Positions 1 through 11,821 of a stretch of 64,000 bases of DNA are shown piece after piece. The number at the start of each line of letters is the position of its first letter. Position 1 is the first letter of the stretch. The DNA comes from Rhinopomastus cyanomelas. Lineage: Eukaryota > Chordata > Aves > Bucerotiformes > Rhinopomastidae. The position numbers were made by a program, and so were the translations under genes. Below the pieces are notes generated by a model, which did no database searches, had not been told where the DNA came from, and saw nothing but the letters and a program-made list of their open reading frames with translations. The stretch covers positions 707,501 to 771,500 of the forward strand of contig VXBP01008912.1 of the NCBI GenBank assembly GCA_013400115.1, written 5' to 3'.

Positions 1-179
1 AGCCACTTGCAAGTACCTTACGAGACCAGAGGTGAGTAGGAATGGAAAGGGCTAGTAATGCCTCACCAGCTCAACTACCTTTTATGAGATTGTTTTGAAT
101 GGGTACAAGGTCTGTAGTTCCATGGTTTATCTTGACTGGACAAATATCTTCAATTTAGCCTCCTAAAAGATCATTCTAG
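1..179. other. unique non-coding sequence
   Basis: No open frame, repeat tail or motif is recognised in this stretch. The neighbouring CR1 fragment may begin somewhat earlier than position 180, because its old 5' side fades gradually into this sequence. Confidence 0.4.
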
Positions 180-415
180 TCAAATTGGTGAGATAGAGGC
201 TCCACAGTGGAGTGAAGGACTGATGGAATGAAACTCAAAAGGCTGTGATCAGTGCTATAAAGTCCAACCTGCAACTCTCTTACTACTACTGGTATCCTTC
301 AGAGATTAATATTGGATTCAATACCAATTAATGTCTTCTTTAATGACCTGGATGATAGGATGAATTGCATTCTCAGCAAGTTCACAAACAATACCAAATT
401 GGGGGAGCACCAGTA
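180..415 (+). repeat. CR1 LINE fragment, reverse-transcriptase region, old
   Basis: The stretch follows the CR1 ORF2 region just after the palm of the reverse transcriptase. TTTAATGACCTGGATGATAG followed by TCTCAGCAAGTTCACA is the decayed form of the usual nFINDLDDG...LSKFADDTK coding block. Frameshifts and stops break the frame, so it encodes nothing now. The 3' half of the element and its tail are absent here. It is much more diverged than the copies at 31.9 and 36.7 kb, so it is an old insertion. Confidence 0.8.
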
Positions 416-834
416 GAGGTGTCCCCCACGTCCTTCTCTCCTTCCTGCGTGTTTAACAGATGAATTGATTCTCTCACAGTTCTGAGATAGTAAACTGACC
501 TTTGCAGCTGGGCTGCTGCATCACCAGGCAGATACTTCCGCCCCTTTGCTGCTATCCCACACAGACACAACATCTAACCACGGCTCCATATCATTTGTTT
601 CTCAGCTGGAGAACAGCACTCAAAACAAAAGGCCAGATACGCATCCCTGCTCCACCTTGCTGCTGCTTCCACGGGCTCTGTGATGTGCAGGGCTCACCCT
701 GTGAAGGGCTCTCTGCTCTAAGTCCAACACTGACGTGAGAGGTGGAAACCTTGTGATCCCATTTAGATTAATCCTCCTCACCTCCTAACCTTGGCTCAGG
801 GGCATACCCTTCCCTCATTACCAGCACTTTAAAT

Positions 835-1200
835 TAAGAAGAGATAAGGCGCGAGAGAAGATGTTCGAATATGCCTCCGCCGTAGAGAGCGAATACGGCA
901 GCCACCGAATCCAGCGATGGTGATTCAGTGAATGGTACATTTTCCATTCTTTCACAATATGTGATTAGTTGTGATAATTTCAGAGCTCCAATCCGCCGCT
1001 AATTCAAAAGCTACATTTTACGACAGTGAAAAAGCAGAGGCCATATGAGTAAGCTTTGCAGATGGTCCAAAAAAGTTCTTTAATTCTTCATCAGCCAGTA
1101 ATAAACAGCTGCATTCTTGTGTCTTCTCCGCTTTTGTTTGGTGCGCCACAATGTATACGCTCATTTCGTGAGAACATACAGAATAGTCAAAATACATTGT
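835..1200. promoter_or_regulatory. candidate conserved non-coding element
   Basis: The block contains many CpGs for a local sequence that is otherwise poor in them: GGCGCGAG, CCTCCGCCGTAG, GCGAATACGGC, CACCGAATCC and CCGCCGC. It also has an AGATAAGG GATA-type site and TGATTAGT/TGATAATT homeodomain-like cores. It shows no repeat signature and no long open frame. Retained CpG in unique DNA often marks selection or germline hypomethylation. The regulatory reading is inference from composition alone. Confidence 0.25.
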
Positions 1201-1754
1201 ACTGGAAAACGATGCTTAGTGGGAGATAACGCAGAGTGGACTCGGAAAGTGTGCAAAAGACTACAGACTGAGGGATAAGAAAGAATTCACAGCCTTTTCT
1301 ACAGCTCAGCTTCTCACTACTTGAATGAAAACATGGGAATAGGCTTAAAAGAAAGTTTTCTTATCGAGTCCAAACCGAATTCTAACACAGATCCTTGATC
1401 ACATTTTGCAGATGTTCTTTGAATTGTTTTAGAGTCCTCTTCAAATCAGTGCTTTGTTAAAAAACAGACAAGCCCTCTCCACCTGTAAAACCCTAATACC
1501 AGAACTGACATGAGAAACTGAAGCATATGCTTTAAGAGCTAGAATACTTATATTGCTAGATGTATTTATCAGGGTCATTTCCTCCATCCCTTCCCTCGCA
1601 GTCTGTGTAACTGCAGCTTAACCTGCATCGAGGATAGAAAAAAGAAAATAAAGAAAAATGAACAATTGCAGCCTAGATGAAACAAAGCACCAGATCTGTG
1701 CTCTGGTGCTCTTTACTCTCCTTTCCAGGTATTAGCAAAGGCTGTGATTTCATT

Positions 1755-1766
1755 CCCCCCCCCCCC
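1755..1766. repeat. poly-C run, 12 bases
   Basis: An uninterrupted run of twelve C is followed by AAG. Such runs are length-unstable and error-prone in sequencing, so the exact length may not be reliable. Confidence 0.95.
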
Positions 1767-3829
1767 AAGTTTAGCAAAGGCCCTTATGGCAGCAGGGGAT
1801 GCACCAGCTAACTGGGTTGGCCCAACATGTGTCCGGCCAACACATCTAGTATCACTCCATTCCTGCTACTTCACTTCCAAGTGGAAACGTTTTTCCTTAA
1901 GCACAAAGGGGTGACTTGTTAAAACAGCCCCAAGATCAGCAGCAGTGGTGATGTTCCAGCATCAAACACTGACTTAAGATCCTAGAAGCTATGCATGGGT
2001 ACGGTTCTCTGAGACAAGGTTTGAGGTGAGTTTGAGCCACTCGCTCCTACAGATCTTGGAAGGCAGGCACTGGAAACCACTGCCTGATGAAATATGAAAA
2101 GGCAGGAGAGAATGTGTGCAACATACTCAGCAGCGTGACTTTTTAAACAACATTCAGCAAGTTAAAATCTCAATTCAGTGCAGTTGCCACCGTTACTGAA
2201 ATGTGGAAGTATTTCTATTCACCTGCAAATCCGCATTTTTGGCTGGTTAACCAGCAGTTGGATTCACAGCTGGCAGTTAGGCAAACAATTACCTCATCTG
2301 CATGAGAACTGCTCAAGTTTAAACATTTGGATCTAGAGAGTACATTTCCCTATTGCTATAAAGAATTACATGGTCAGATTCTTTACTATTCACATTCTTA
2401 GCACAACCAGACTTGTTTTTCTCCCCCTTTACCGAGAAGACAGGTCTTTGATTCTGTGCTATTCAGTGAAATGGATTCGAACTAAACAGAAAATCTAATT
2501 TTATTGAATTATACCATGTCCCTCTCCCATTGTCACAGGACTGTGAAAAATACAGGATCTTATTCTGCCTTTGATTCTTTGTCACTGGTTGTTTTTTTAA
2601 AGCGGGGATCCTTGGCAAATAGTTAACACAAGATAATTCATCTGCAAAAGAACTCAAACTTCAGTCTTCCCAGCATTTTTATGCTGGATGGGAGGAAAAC
2701 CGACTGATTATTCTCGTTGTGACATGCATAGATGCAAAGGATGTCCTTCTCCCTGGAGCACACGTTGGCATCTGAAGCAGAACATGTGGAGGCAACAGCT
2801 TTTCAGGCATCAGAAATGACAGAAGCAGGAGCACAGGTAGGCTCTGTGGATACAGTTCTTTGACCCATATTCAATTAAACCGTAAGGTTCCCATGCTTTA
2901 CCCAACGTTAGAAGCTGCACAGAAACTGTCAGAGTTCACAATATGGACTTAGGTGGTTTCTCCTCTTTAGAAAAGGGTTGAAAAAGACTATTTTCACATT
3001 TACAGAAAATTATAACAAGATGCTGCCTTCCAAATAATCCAGCAGGGCTTTGTCCCCGCAGCGAGCAGAGGTGTGACCCTGCGAGCGCAGGCAGACCGAA
3101 GCTGCGTATGGCTGGTCCCAGAGCGTGCTGGGGACCGGCAGCCAGCAGCCTATTTGCATTTTGGGGCACTCAGCATGTACTGAAACCCACGTTACTGGGA
3201 CTTTTGATTAAAGCTACACTGGGGATGCTAGTAGATGCTACAGTCTGTAACAACACAGTAGAAGCAGCCTGTGACAAGTAGTTGAGGAAGAAAAAAATCC
3301 AGTTGGACTATTTGGTTCTAAAGATTTTAGGGCTCATTTTGGTTACCTGCTGCATGTGGTTTGAAAAATGACTGTGCACACAGTATACGTGAGCCAGCTA
3401 TAAAGGCAGCTCAAATGGAGAAAGTAAAACTTGTACTGGTGACACCACCTGCCCATGGCCATTTCCACCACTCCCAGGTGAAGCTTTAGGTGAAAAATGC
3501 ATTGACATCAATTAGTGCTTGAGGGGTTCAAAGATGACACTCAACAGAAGTTTTCCCTGGTATTTCTGTAGGCTTTACTGAATAAAGCCCACAGTGAGGT
3601 TGGGAGACACCACCTCTATCAGCTCCACACAGAAAACCCAAGAAACTATATCCACACACAGGTGGCACTTCTGTTGCCAATCCCCTTCCAAACCCTGCAA
3701 ATCACAACCAGTTTTAGAAAATCATCATCAAGGTCTCCACAACATCAGCTCAAAACAATCTTATCAGCCTAACCTTTGAAATGCCACAGCCTATGCAAAT
3801 GCAAACTTTAGGACACAGCTAATGATGAT

Positions 3830-3934
3830 AAAAACCTGCCTACATGTTCCTGTGTGACTTGATCTAGGGAATCCTGCTGTGGTGAGGGGATTGGACTAGG
3901 TGATCTTTCGCGGTCCCTTCTGCGATTCTCTGAT
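3830..3934 (+). repeat. CR1 LINE 3' end
   Basis: The sequence runs from AAAACCTGCC through TTCCTGTGTGACTTGATCTA and GGGGATTGGACTAGGTGATC to a decayed tail TGCGATTCTCTGA. It is severely 5' truncated at about 105 bases. It belongs to the dominant subfamily of this window, defined by the GATCTTTCG.GGTCCCTTC block. Confidence 0.95.
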
Positions 3935-4991
3935 AAAGCTTTCAAAATTTTTACTTAGAAAAAGAAGTTTTCCTGCAGGGTTTTAAGAGTTGCAGAACAT
4001 AAAGGCTCCGAGTCACATCACATTGTACCTTGTTTTCGTACTCTATATTAATAGTTCTTGAATGAACCCAGGAATTTGGTCCTCTCTAACATACACCTAA
4101 GGTCTGAGCAGTAGTTTCTTTCCATGCACTACAATAAATGTCAAAAATAATCCTGGGTTATAACTTGTGATTACGACGCAACAAAAAAGAAACCAAATTT
4201 GCTTGTTTTTATCCCCAAACTCTGACCCCTTCCAGTGGGCTTGATGCCACAGGATGATTAAATACTGAAATAAATATATAAATAATTGTAAACTAATGAG
4301 CAGTGTCACCGAGGCCAATGGAACTATTTATGTTTAACATCACATACATGTCTAAAGTGCTTTTCTGGACCACAGCCCATATTAACTTGCATTTAGTACA
4401 AAAATGCAGTGAACGGTTTAGTAAAATAGAAGACACCCTCTTAAGGGATATTGTGACTCTCATCAGCATTCCTCTGGCTTTGATGTATCTCTCTTAATTA
4501 ATAAATGTACTCAGACTTATTGGGAGCATTTCTGTCACCAGTGGACAATGATCTGTGTAGAACAGAGAGGAAATTATAGAGATCCTGAAGCATTAGCTCA
4601 GTGTTTCAGGGCTTTTAAGTATGACAGCCAGGAGAACTCAAGGTGTGAACGTGTTTGCAGGTCTCCTCAAGCAACTCAAAGTCTTGTCTTGGTGAGGATT
4701 TCTGAAAGAGCTTAAGGACAGAATAAGTCAGGTGAAAACTCTCAGAAGAGGAAGAGAAACCCAAGAGTGTAGAACACTACGAGCAATCTCTACATTAATC
4801 TCTCAAACAGATTGCAGGAATGTTTGGCAATAAACACAAACCTAAACCACAAGTCTCTCAAGAGATAAAATCTAAAACAACATCCTGGTTACACGACACT
4901 GCTAACAATGCCAAAAGAGCCTTTCTTGTTTCTCAGCTAGACAATATCTTTCTTGGGAGATGCTGTCTTCCAGAAATGCTGATCTCACCAC

Positions 4992-5014
4992 TTTTTTTTA
5001 AAAAAAAAAAAAAA
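4992..5014. repeat. T8A15 homopolymer junction
   Basis: Eight T are followed directly by fifteen A. This could be a decayed poly-A tail or simple slippage. No retroposed gene is recognised on either side, and the run is a self-complementary hairpin former. Confidence 0.9.
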
Positions 5015-5367
5015 GACTAACAGCAAGGATTTGGTTCTTTTCAGTTATGGTTTGTGAATAATAGGGCTATTTTGCTATTTATGCTAAAATCACATGTCAC
5101 AGGTGGCCTTTAGGTATTAACATCTATTTAATTATAAAAACTACTATTTTAAAGACTTGTTGGAAGTGTCTGCTCACTTTCCTCCTTTAATCTGTTATGC
5201 AATAAACTGGAAAGCAGAAGCAATGCCTGGTTACACTCAAAACAACATCAAACAGAGACCAAGGTCTGTGAGTTTTAACACAACTTCAGTGATTTGGGAA
5301 CTGTGGGATCAATTTTGTTAGGATCCTTCTGTGGACCTTTCATTTGTGCATTTTCTCTGTTGAAGGA

Positions 5368-5403
5368 AAGTTCCATTTGACAGCTAAGTTCCATTTGACA
5401 AGC
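5368..5403. repeat. 18-base tandem duplication
   Basis: AAGTTCCATTTGACAGCT is followed immediately by AAGTTCCATTTGACAAGC. The two copies differ only in the last three positions, which suggests a small recent local duplication. Confidence 0.9.
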
Positions 5404-5755
5404 AGAACATTAGCTCCAGATTATACTTGAGGAAAAGGTGAACCTTTTTCTTTATACTTTACAATACAGTAAATGCAGAGTAGCAGAAGAGCATGCTCTG
5501 TATTTGAAGATCTTTTGGAAAAGTACCCTTGAAGGCAAGAAAACAATACTATTTATGAATAGTAGGCTTTCAACTCACATCCCCATGATATTCATTAGCT
5601 ACAATCCCTACCATTCTGTTATTCTCCTAAGACTGTATGAAAAATGATGACTGGGAATATCATGATGCATAAGAGATGAAACGTTCTCTAAAGCCAGCGG
5701 GAAGAAAAAGGGAGGAGCCTCTCCAGCTCTTCACTACAGCAGATTTAATAAATGA

Positions 5756-6000
5756 TATGCTGAAAACAAAATTTCCAGAACCAAGCTGTCAGCAGGGGAA
5801 GAATCAAACGTCGCCAACCAACTGAAAACAAATATAGAACAGGAAAGACCAGGGGAAAACCAGTTAGTTCTGAGAGAAGCATCTGAAGAAGCCAAAGTGG
5901 AAAAAGCACCTGGACTATGGACAAAAGGACAAACTGCAGCAATAGACAAATCTAAAACAAAGACAACAATTAAAATCTTAAACAAACACAGTTACTGAAG
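5756..6000 (+). other. unassigned open frame, about 80 codons, no start codon needed
   Basis: One frame stays open from just after a TGA at 5753-5755 to a TGA near 5998. It would encode a charged peptide rich in Glu and Lys, with segments such as NQLKTNIEQERPGENQLVLR and a Lys/Thr-rich end KSKTKTTIKIL. A pyrimidine tract and CTACAG lie upstream at 5718-5739, but the in-frame stop after that acceptor argues against a normal exon. I do not recognise a family. It may be a chance frame or a relic of an exon or retrocopy. Confidence 0.15.
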
Positions 6001-6363
6001 GAAAATACCCTTCAGTGCTCCGTGTTCACTGCCTCTGCAGCCTTACCTCTCCATATACATGACTGTTCTAGCTGTCAAAAACTGATGCATGCAAGATTTT
6101 GGGTTATGGGTCACCCTTAAATCTGTCCTAGCTAAGACAAGCCTGTCTCTATGCCAGGCTCCTCAACACTTGGAGTGAACTGACGATGGGAGGCCTGGTG
6201 GCCTAAGCAAAGGCAATGATCATAAGGAAAGAACTGAAGAAGAGAAAAAATAAAGCAAGCATCATCAGTGCTCTTCCATGGACAAGGAGCCAGGGCTGCG
6301 GAGGGAGATTAGAAGGATGAGAATCAGAGAACCACAGTCTGATCCATGGGTGAACATGATGGT

Positions 6364-6520
6364 TCTCAGTTGGAACAGGCTATCCAGGGAGGTGGCGGAG
6401 GCACCATCCCTGGAGGAGTTCAAAACACAGGAGGATGCGCTGTTTCAGACGGTTTAGCAGCCAGGGGCTTGTAGGGCAGACTTGAAGGTCCTTTTCAACC
6501 TTGATGATTTTATGACTGTG
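6364..6520 (+). repeat. CR1 LINE 3' end
   Basis: TGGAACAGGCTATCCAGGGA is followed by ACCATCCCTGGAGGAGTTCA and a degenerate end TCAACCTTGATGATTTTATG. The GGTTTAGCAG segment places it in a different CR1 subfamily from the dominant one here. The 5' side is truncated and the tail is decayed. Confidence 0.93.
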
Positions 6521-9500
6521 GGGCTTTGAACCAATACACAGACCCTTAAAAAATCCTCATGGCTCAGCTGAGCATCTCAATTCTGCCCATAAACTGCCAT
6601 TTTGAAATAAGTCCCTCAAACTTACATGCACAGAAGCAACTCTGTTATGGATGAGCTGGCTGGGGAAGTTCTCCCTGTATCTCTTGTGTTTAATCAGTTT
6701 GTCAAAGAGGCAGTTGGAGAAACACAATCTAGCACTATTACGCACGCTGTGAAACACTTGCTTCAGTTATCCATTTAGCACCATCAGAAGCAACGTTTCC
6801 TATGTCATTTCTGCCAAAAGAAAAGAGGGCTGTAAAAACACCTGACTTCTAGAAATTCATGAAATGAAAGAGAACAAACCCATCAGAGGATGAAACCATA
6901 CTAAATATACACAAACTCAGTGGCCTCTGAGCATCACTGCTGGTAAAGCCATACAGTGTAATTATTTCTCTGAAGGCAGCGTGACACCACAGAGTGCTAA
7001 ATATTCATTCTTTAGAATAAATATGAATTTGGAACTATTCATCTTTTTTTCAAACAGCTGACATGCTGCATAAACAGAAAGTATATATGGTTTTTTTAAA
7101 GTAAACAATACAATAAGAAAAGTGATTTATTATGCAATTTATCTCTTTCCATCTCTGTGCTGTTCATAATTCAGATCCACACAGGGCAGTTCATATACCA
7201 TTAATATTTCCCAGATGTGTTTGACTTTAAGGCTATGATCATTTTAAATGTTTTAAAATGTATGCCATTTATCATTAGTGTTATGGTGGTGTCATGCACA
7301 TTATTATAGTTAAGGTTGTGTCAGCAGTTCTATAAGCCCTTATTTTCAGGGGTTCAGAACTTGGCAGTAAGAAGTGGCTACAGGCTGGAACCTTGCATAA
7401 AACATCTTGGTTTGGGAGCAATTAAATTTCTCTCCAAAAAAAGAAAAACCCAAACAACTAACAAAGGCTTTAGTCTTGAAGTTCTGCAACAGAGAAAGAA
7501 GTGTGTTCATGGTTTTAAGAACTGAGGTTCTGTTGGCAGATCTCAAAACTTCTTTGGTGCAGAAATGAATAAAGGCAAATGGATGCCCTGCAGGAGGTGG
7601 ACAGAGCTGGGGAGGGCAGAGTGTTTCAGAGCATCAAAAACTGCAGCAAGGCATCTCAGCAACATCTGTAGCACTCAGAGTCAGCCACTATACATCCTGC
7701 ACAGTACTTCAAATACCAGAATGGAGCAACTCCAAAAGTGCATTAACCTAAAAGCCTGCTTCCCACAAGGCAATATTGGGATAAGCCTCAATCTAAACGG
7801 TCATTTTTCATTTCCATCCTCACTGACCTCCCAGTTCTCACTTGTTTCACCTTAGACTGGGATTGGAGTCACAGAATTACTGTGCACACAGGTAATGTTC
7901 ATTCAAGAAATCCTGACAACTGTTTGAAGATCTTTATGCTGTTGTGAAACCCTTCTGAGTGGACACATTCTGCACGACTCTTGCAGAAACAGAGGCATGA
8001 AGGATCTGGAAAACCCTACCCTGTAGTGCTGATCTGCTGTCTTTCCATTTAGAAGCTGCAGCTTGCCTTTCTTTCAGCCACAGCAGAGAATTTACTTCAA
8101 CTGTCTAACAAAGGCAAGGAATTTATTTAATAGATGAGGAACATGGGCAAACATCCCGTGTCTGTAGACCCACCATGACAATTATTTACAGCTAACCTCT
8201 ACAACTACTAAAATTTATCAGCCCCACAATGAGAAAGGCTGGAACATTTAAAATTGCCTTTTATTTCTCTTCCTGCCCACAGACAACTCCCATGCTGTAG
8301 AATCTGACATTCTGCAAGCGGTTGCTGCTTCCAGGTCTTCAAAATTTCAGATTCATGAGAAATTTGTTTGGTTTTTTTCCTTCTACTAGCTGAGCCATGC
8401 AGCAAGAACAGAGGACTTCTTCAGTGGTGGTCCCTCAAAACCACCCCTCATTTCCCTTCCCTCCAACCACAGCTCTTGTAAAACCAGAGTTGAGAGCCCA
8501 GCCCCAGAGGAATCACTTGCTTCTTCACACCAGCATCAACTACTTTGTCTTCCTTTCATCCTCACACAGGTATTCAGCAGCTGTCCCTGCTCCCAGAACT
8601 CCAAATTTTTATTCTTCTGTGCTATGATTGTTTTCCTTTGCCTTTCTATTCACTCTGTCACGACCCGTTCCATGGGCATCAATAGGAGTCATGCTCCGGT
8701 GTCTTCTCTACAAATCAATTGCAAGGAGGCTATGCCACCTGAAAAGTAAGTTGTTAACGCTCCATCTATTCTCAGAGGACCTCTGCTACTGCTGTCCCCA
8801 TAACTTCACCCCAAGAATTTGCTCTTGCTGTGCTCGTCTTTTACCTCTGCTCTATCAGCTGTAAGAAAAGTGGCATCACCTTCTCTGACTAAGCCTGCAT
8901 GGCTGTACACTACAATGTCACTATCTATTCCTCTCCTGTTACCAGAGCAGCACCATGGAAGATGGATTGTTTTGCTCTCCACTCACTCTGGCAGCAAGAA
9001 GAAAACTTTTTTACATTCTTTGTGAGAGCTAAGTACCCATCCCTGACCAAATACAACTGTTGTTCCTAACAGAGTCACCTCAGGGACACAGACTGAACAT
9101 CTCTGATCTGAAGGCTGAACACTTCTCATGAGGACATGGAAACTTCTTGTTATTCTGCTCATGAAGCAGTCCTTCCCCAGCTAGGGCACAGTTACTTAAA
9201 TCAACTTATTCAAGCCTTTGTACCCTTGTCCCCATCGCTGTTAAAAAAGAGACGCAAAACTTGAACACAAAAGAGAATTTAGACTTTTCCAGTTTTTGGA
9301 AACTTTGCCTGACCCCTTCCTGTGAGAACAACTAGGGAAGAACATGACTCAGCTATCTAGTAAAACATGATTGAACAACAACTGATGATCAAATATTTCA
9401 CTCGTAGATTCTCCTTCCATTCCACCAGAGGGCTACAGAACTCCCAAAATACTGGAAAACAAAGTTTCCACCCTTTCCAGAGTACAGTGTGCTCTGCATG

Positions 9501-11380
9501 TCCTCTCCTACTTGCTCCGAGCAGGGTTTCAACCGCTTTTCAGGGAGGAGTCAAAGAAAAACCTCAGCAAAGCAGAGCTTTCTATCATTTTGTGCTTGGC
9601 AAACACACCTCGGAGTGACCTTTGAGATGGGGCAGAGAACGATTTCACCGTGCCTGGAGTGCTGTCCATGGGTCACACTTCCATTTCTGTCTTCAGAAAA
9701 AACACAAAATCTCCTCCTGCTTTTTATTGTCACCTGCTCTGCACGTTTCCAGGTTTAAGTGTTTACTTTGATTTGCAGTTGGTTTTTTCTCATGCATTAA
9801 GTTTTTTACTTTGCTCTCCACAAATTCAAGGCCCTGGTACTGCTGGATACACTTGATTCAACCTTTCCTGCCACTGAGCGCTTCTACTTGTGACACCACA
9901 AGCTGGAATAAGAATCCATGGCACATGCACAAATGAAGTTTAAATCTAGAGGACAGCAGGAATAGGAAACAAATGCATGTGCTAGATAAATAATGACATA
10001 AGAAGCTCTCAAGTATAAAGAATGAGGTCTTGAGTTAATTTTTCAGCACGGCTTAATACACACACTAGCGCTTTTCCTTTCGTACAACTGGAGTTACTTT
10101 CATCAGCTCACATCAAACTAAATTGACAGGCAAATAAAACTTATTGAGATCTTCAATTTAAGTTATGCCAAAACCTAATCCTAGGCAAGGAGAGTGACAG
10201 TTAGTACAAGAAGAATTGATCCTTAATCTCCACCTGGCGATGTGTTCAGAGCAATGAAGAGCAGTCACTTTAACCTCTCTTCCTTGCGTACAATACCCTG
10301 GCCATTTTGTTTTTGTTTTACGTGCTACAAGGCATTAAGTTTTTCCCCCCTCACATTATAAATATGACAATCTACCCCATTCATGCTGTCAGCTGTGAAA
10401 CAGCAAGATATATCTCTTCATTCCAAACACAAAGGGAAGTTAAATTTACGATTCCAGCAGTAAGGCCAGTCAGTCTTTCATCCTATTTTCCCCTTACAAA
10501 CTAGTAAAGAGCCCGAACACCAAACTAAAGGCAAACATGCCTCCTAGATAAAAACGTGACCTAAACAAAATACTTTTCCCCTTGTAACATCAACATTTAC
10601 AGCTCATAAATGCCCAAAGCAGCAAGGACTGGTTTCTTTCAAATGCAAAGAGAAGAAGCGATTGTACAACTTGATTGACGTAAGAAAACTCAATTTAAAG
10701 ATACTGTATTTTTTCCCAGATTCCACTACGGCAGTTGCCAACCCATAAATGCTCCGATAAAGTCTGCAGATTATAAAACATAGTGCCTGTTGTGTTTATG
10801 TTGCACTTCCTTTCAGTGCTGCAGTTCAAAGCCAAGTAGGACTGCAGAGCTCCATGTATTAGCTCTACAGCTACTATAAGCTGCAGCTGATTGCTCTGGA
10901 AGCAATAGAACAAATTCCCTGTAGTCACCAGAGAAATCTTATGGAATGTAGTTTCCTGCTGGTTTCCAGTGGTGTTTTGGAGTAACTATAATGTAGCCAT
11001 CTCCTTCAACGTCACACATGGTTCATCAAACACGAGCGTGTTCTAATACACTTTCAAATACAGAATTTTCCCATCTCTGGCAGAATAAAGCTTCCTACCA
11101 GCACTATATTTACACACACATACATGTACACCCCTATATTTAGGTTCACTATATCATAATCTCTCTCTTATACCATATACAACATTCTGAAGAGACATTA
11201 GCAAACTACTCCCCCAATATTCGTTGCCCATCTTTCAACGACAGTCCAGTTATAACAAAACACAAAGTTCATTAAGGAAAGCACGCTTGTGTCTGCATAA
11301 GAAATAACTGAATCTGTTCTGGCAGCATATACTGTGCCCTGTCTTCACAGGCTGAAGACAATTTCACTGTTAACTGTCAT
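6521..11380. other. long unique non-coding stretch
   Basis: Almost 4.9 kb carries no recognisable CR1 copy, exon or RNA gene. Open frames reach 96 codons (7565-7855, plus strand) but resemble no family. An AT-rich block at 6950-7320 is listed separately. 8400-8700 is somewhat pyrimidine-rich on the plus strand. Confidence 0.5.
6950..7320. promoter_or_regulatory. candidate AT-rich conserved non-coding element
   Basis: The block is AT-rich but not simple. It includes GTAATTATTTC, TAAATATTCATTC, AATAAATATGAATT, CAGCTGACATGCTGCATAAA, GATTTATTATGCAATTTATC and CCATTAATATTTCC. These are homeodomain-, POU- and E-box-like words packed in a repeat-free stretch. The look matches vertebrate developmental enhancers, but conservation cannot be seen from one genome. 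Confidence 0.25.
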
Positions 11381-11821
11381 GACAAAGATGGTGAAGGGAG
11401 TAGAACACCTCCATTATGAGGAAAGGCTGAGGGAGCTGGGTCTCTTGAGCTTGGAGAAAAGGAGTCTGAAGGGTGACCTCATTAGTGTTGATAAATATGT
11501 GAAGGGTGGGTATCAGGAGGATGGAGCCAGGCTCTGCTCTGGGGTCACCTAATGATAGGCTAAGGGGCAATAGCTGTGAGCTGGAACATAGGGGGTTCCA
11601 CACAAATATGAGAAGGAACTTCTTAACAGTGATGGTGACAGAGCACTGGAATGGGCTGCCCAGGGGGGTTGTGGAGTCTCCATCTCTGGAGCCTTTTAAA
11701 ACCCACCTGGACACATTCCTGTGCAACTTGACCCTAGGTGATCCTGCTGTGGCAGGGGGATTTGACTAGATGATCTTTCGAGGTCCCTTCCAATCCCTAA
11801 TGTTCTGTGATTCTGTGATTT
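11381..11821 (+). repeat. CR1 LINE 3' fragment, about 440 bases
   Basis: This is a contiguous CR1 3' end, from GAGGAAAGGCTGAGGGAGCT through CTTGGAGAAAAGGAGTCTGA, GGAGGATGGAGCCAGGCTCT, GAGCACTGGAATGGGCTGCC and TGATCTTTCGAGGTCCCTTC to the tail TGTTCTGTGATTCTGTGATT. The region is largely downstream of the reverse-transcriptase coding sequence, so frames inside it are incidental. The tail is well preserved with two 8-mer units, so the copy is fairly young. It belongs to the dominant subfamily. Confidence 0.98.

Larger units (their letters stand above)
416..3829. other. unique non-coding DNA with one CpG-bearing block
   Basis: No CR1 tail, exon or RNA gene is recognised. Open frames on either strand are under 80 codons and match no known family. 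The interval contains a 12-base C run (1755-1766) and a candidate regulatory block at 835-1200, listed separately. The remainder is mixed-composition single-copy-looking sequence. Confidence 0.5.
3935..6363. other. unique non-coding DNA
   Basis: No exon or RNA gene is recognised. Small items inside are a T8A15 run at 4992-5014, an 18-base tandem duplication at 5368-5403, and an unassigned open frame at 5756-6000. The rest is moderately AT-rich and repeat-free to my reading. Confidence 0.45.

Noticed and set aside
4992..5014. T8A15 run as the poly-A tail of a processed pseudogene
   Set aside because: No coding relic or flanking target-site duplication could be recognised next to it.
11370..11769. 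Overlapping frames of 72-118 codons on both strands
   Set aside because: All lie within a CR1 3' UTR region and recur as equivalent frames in the other CR1 copies.
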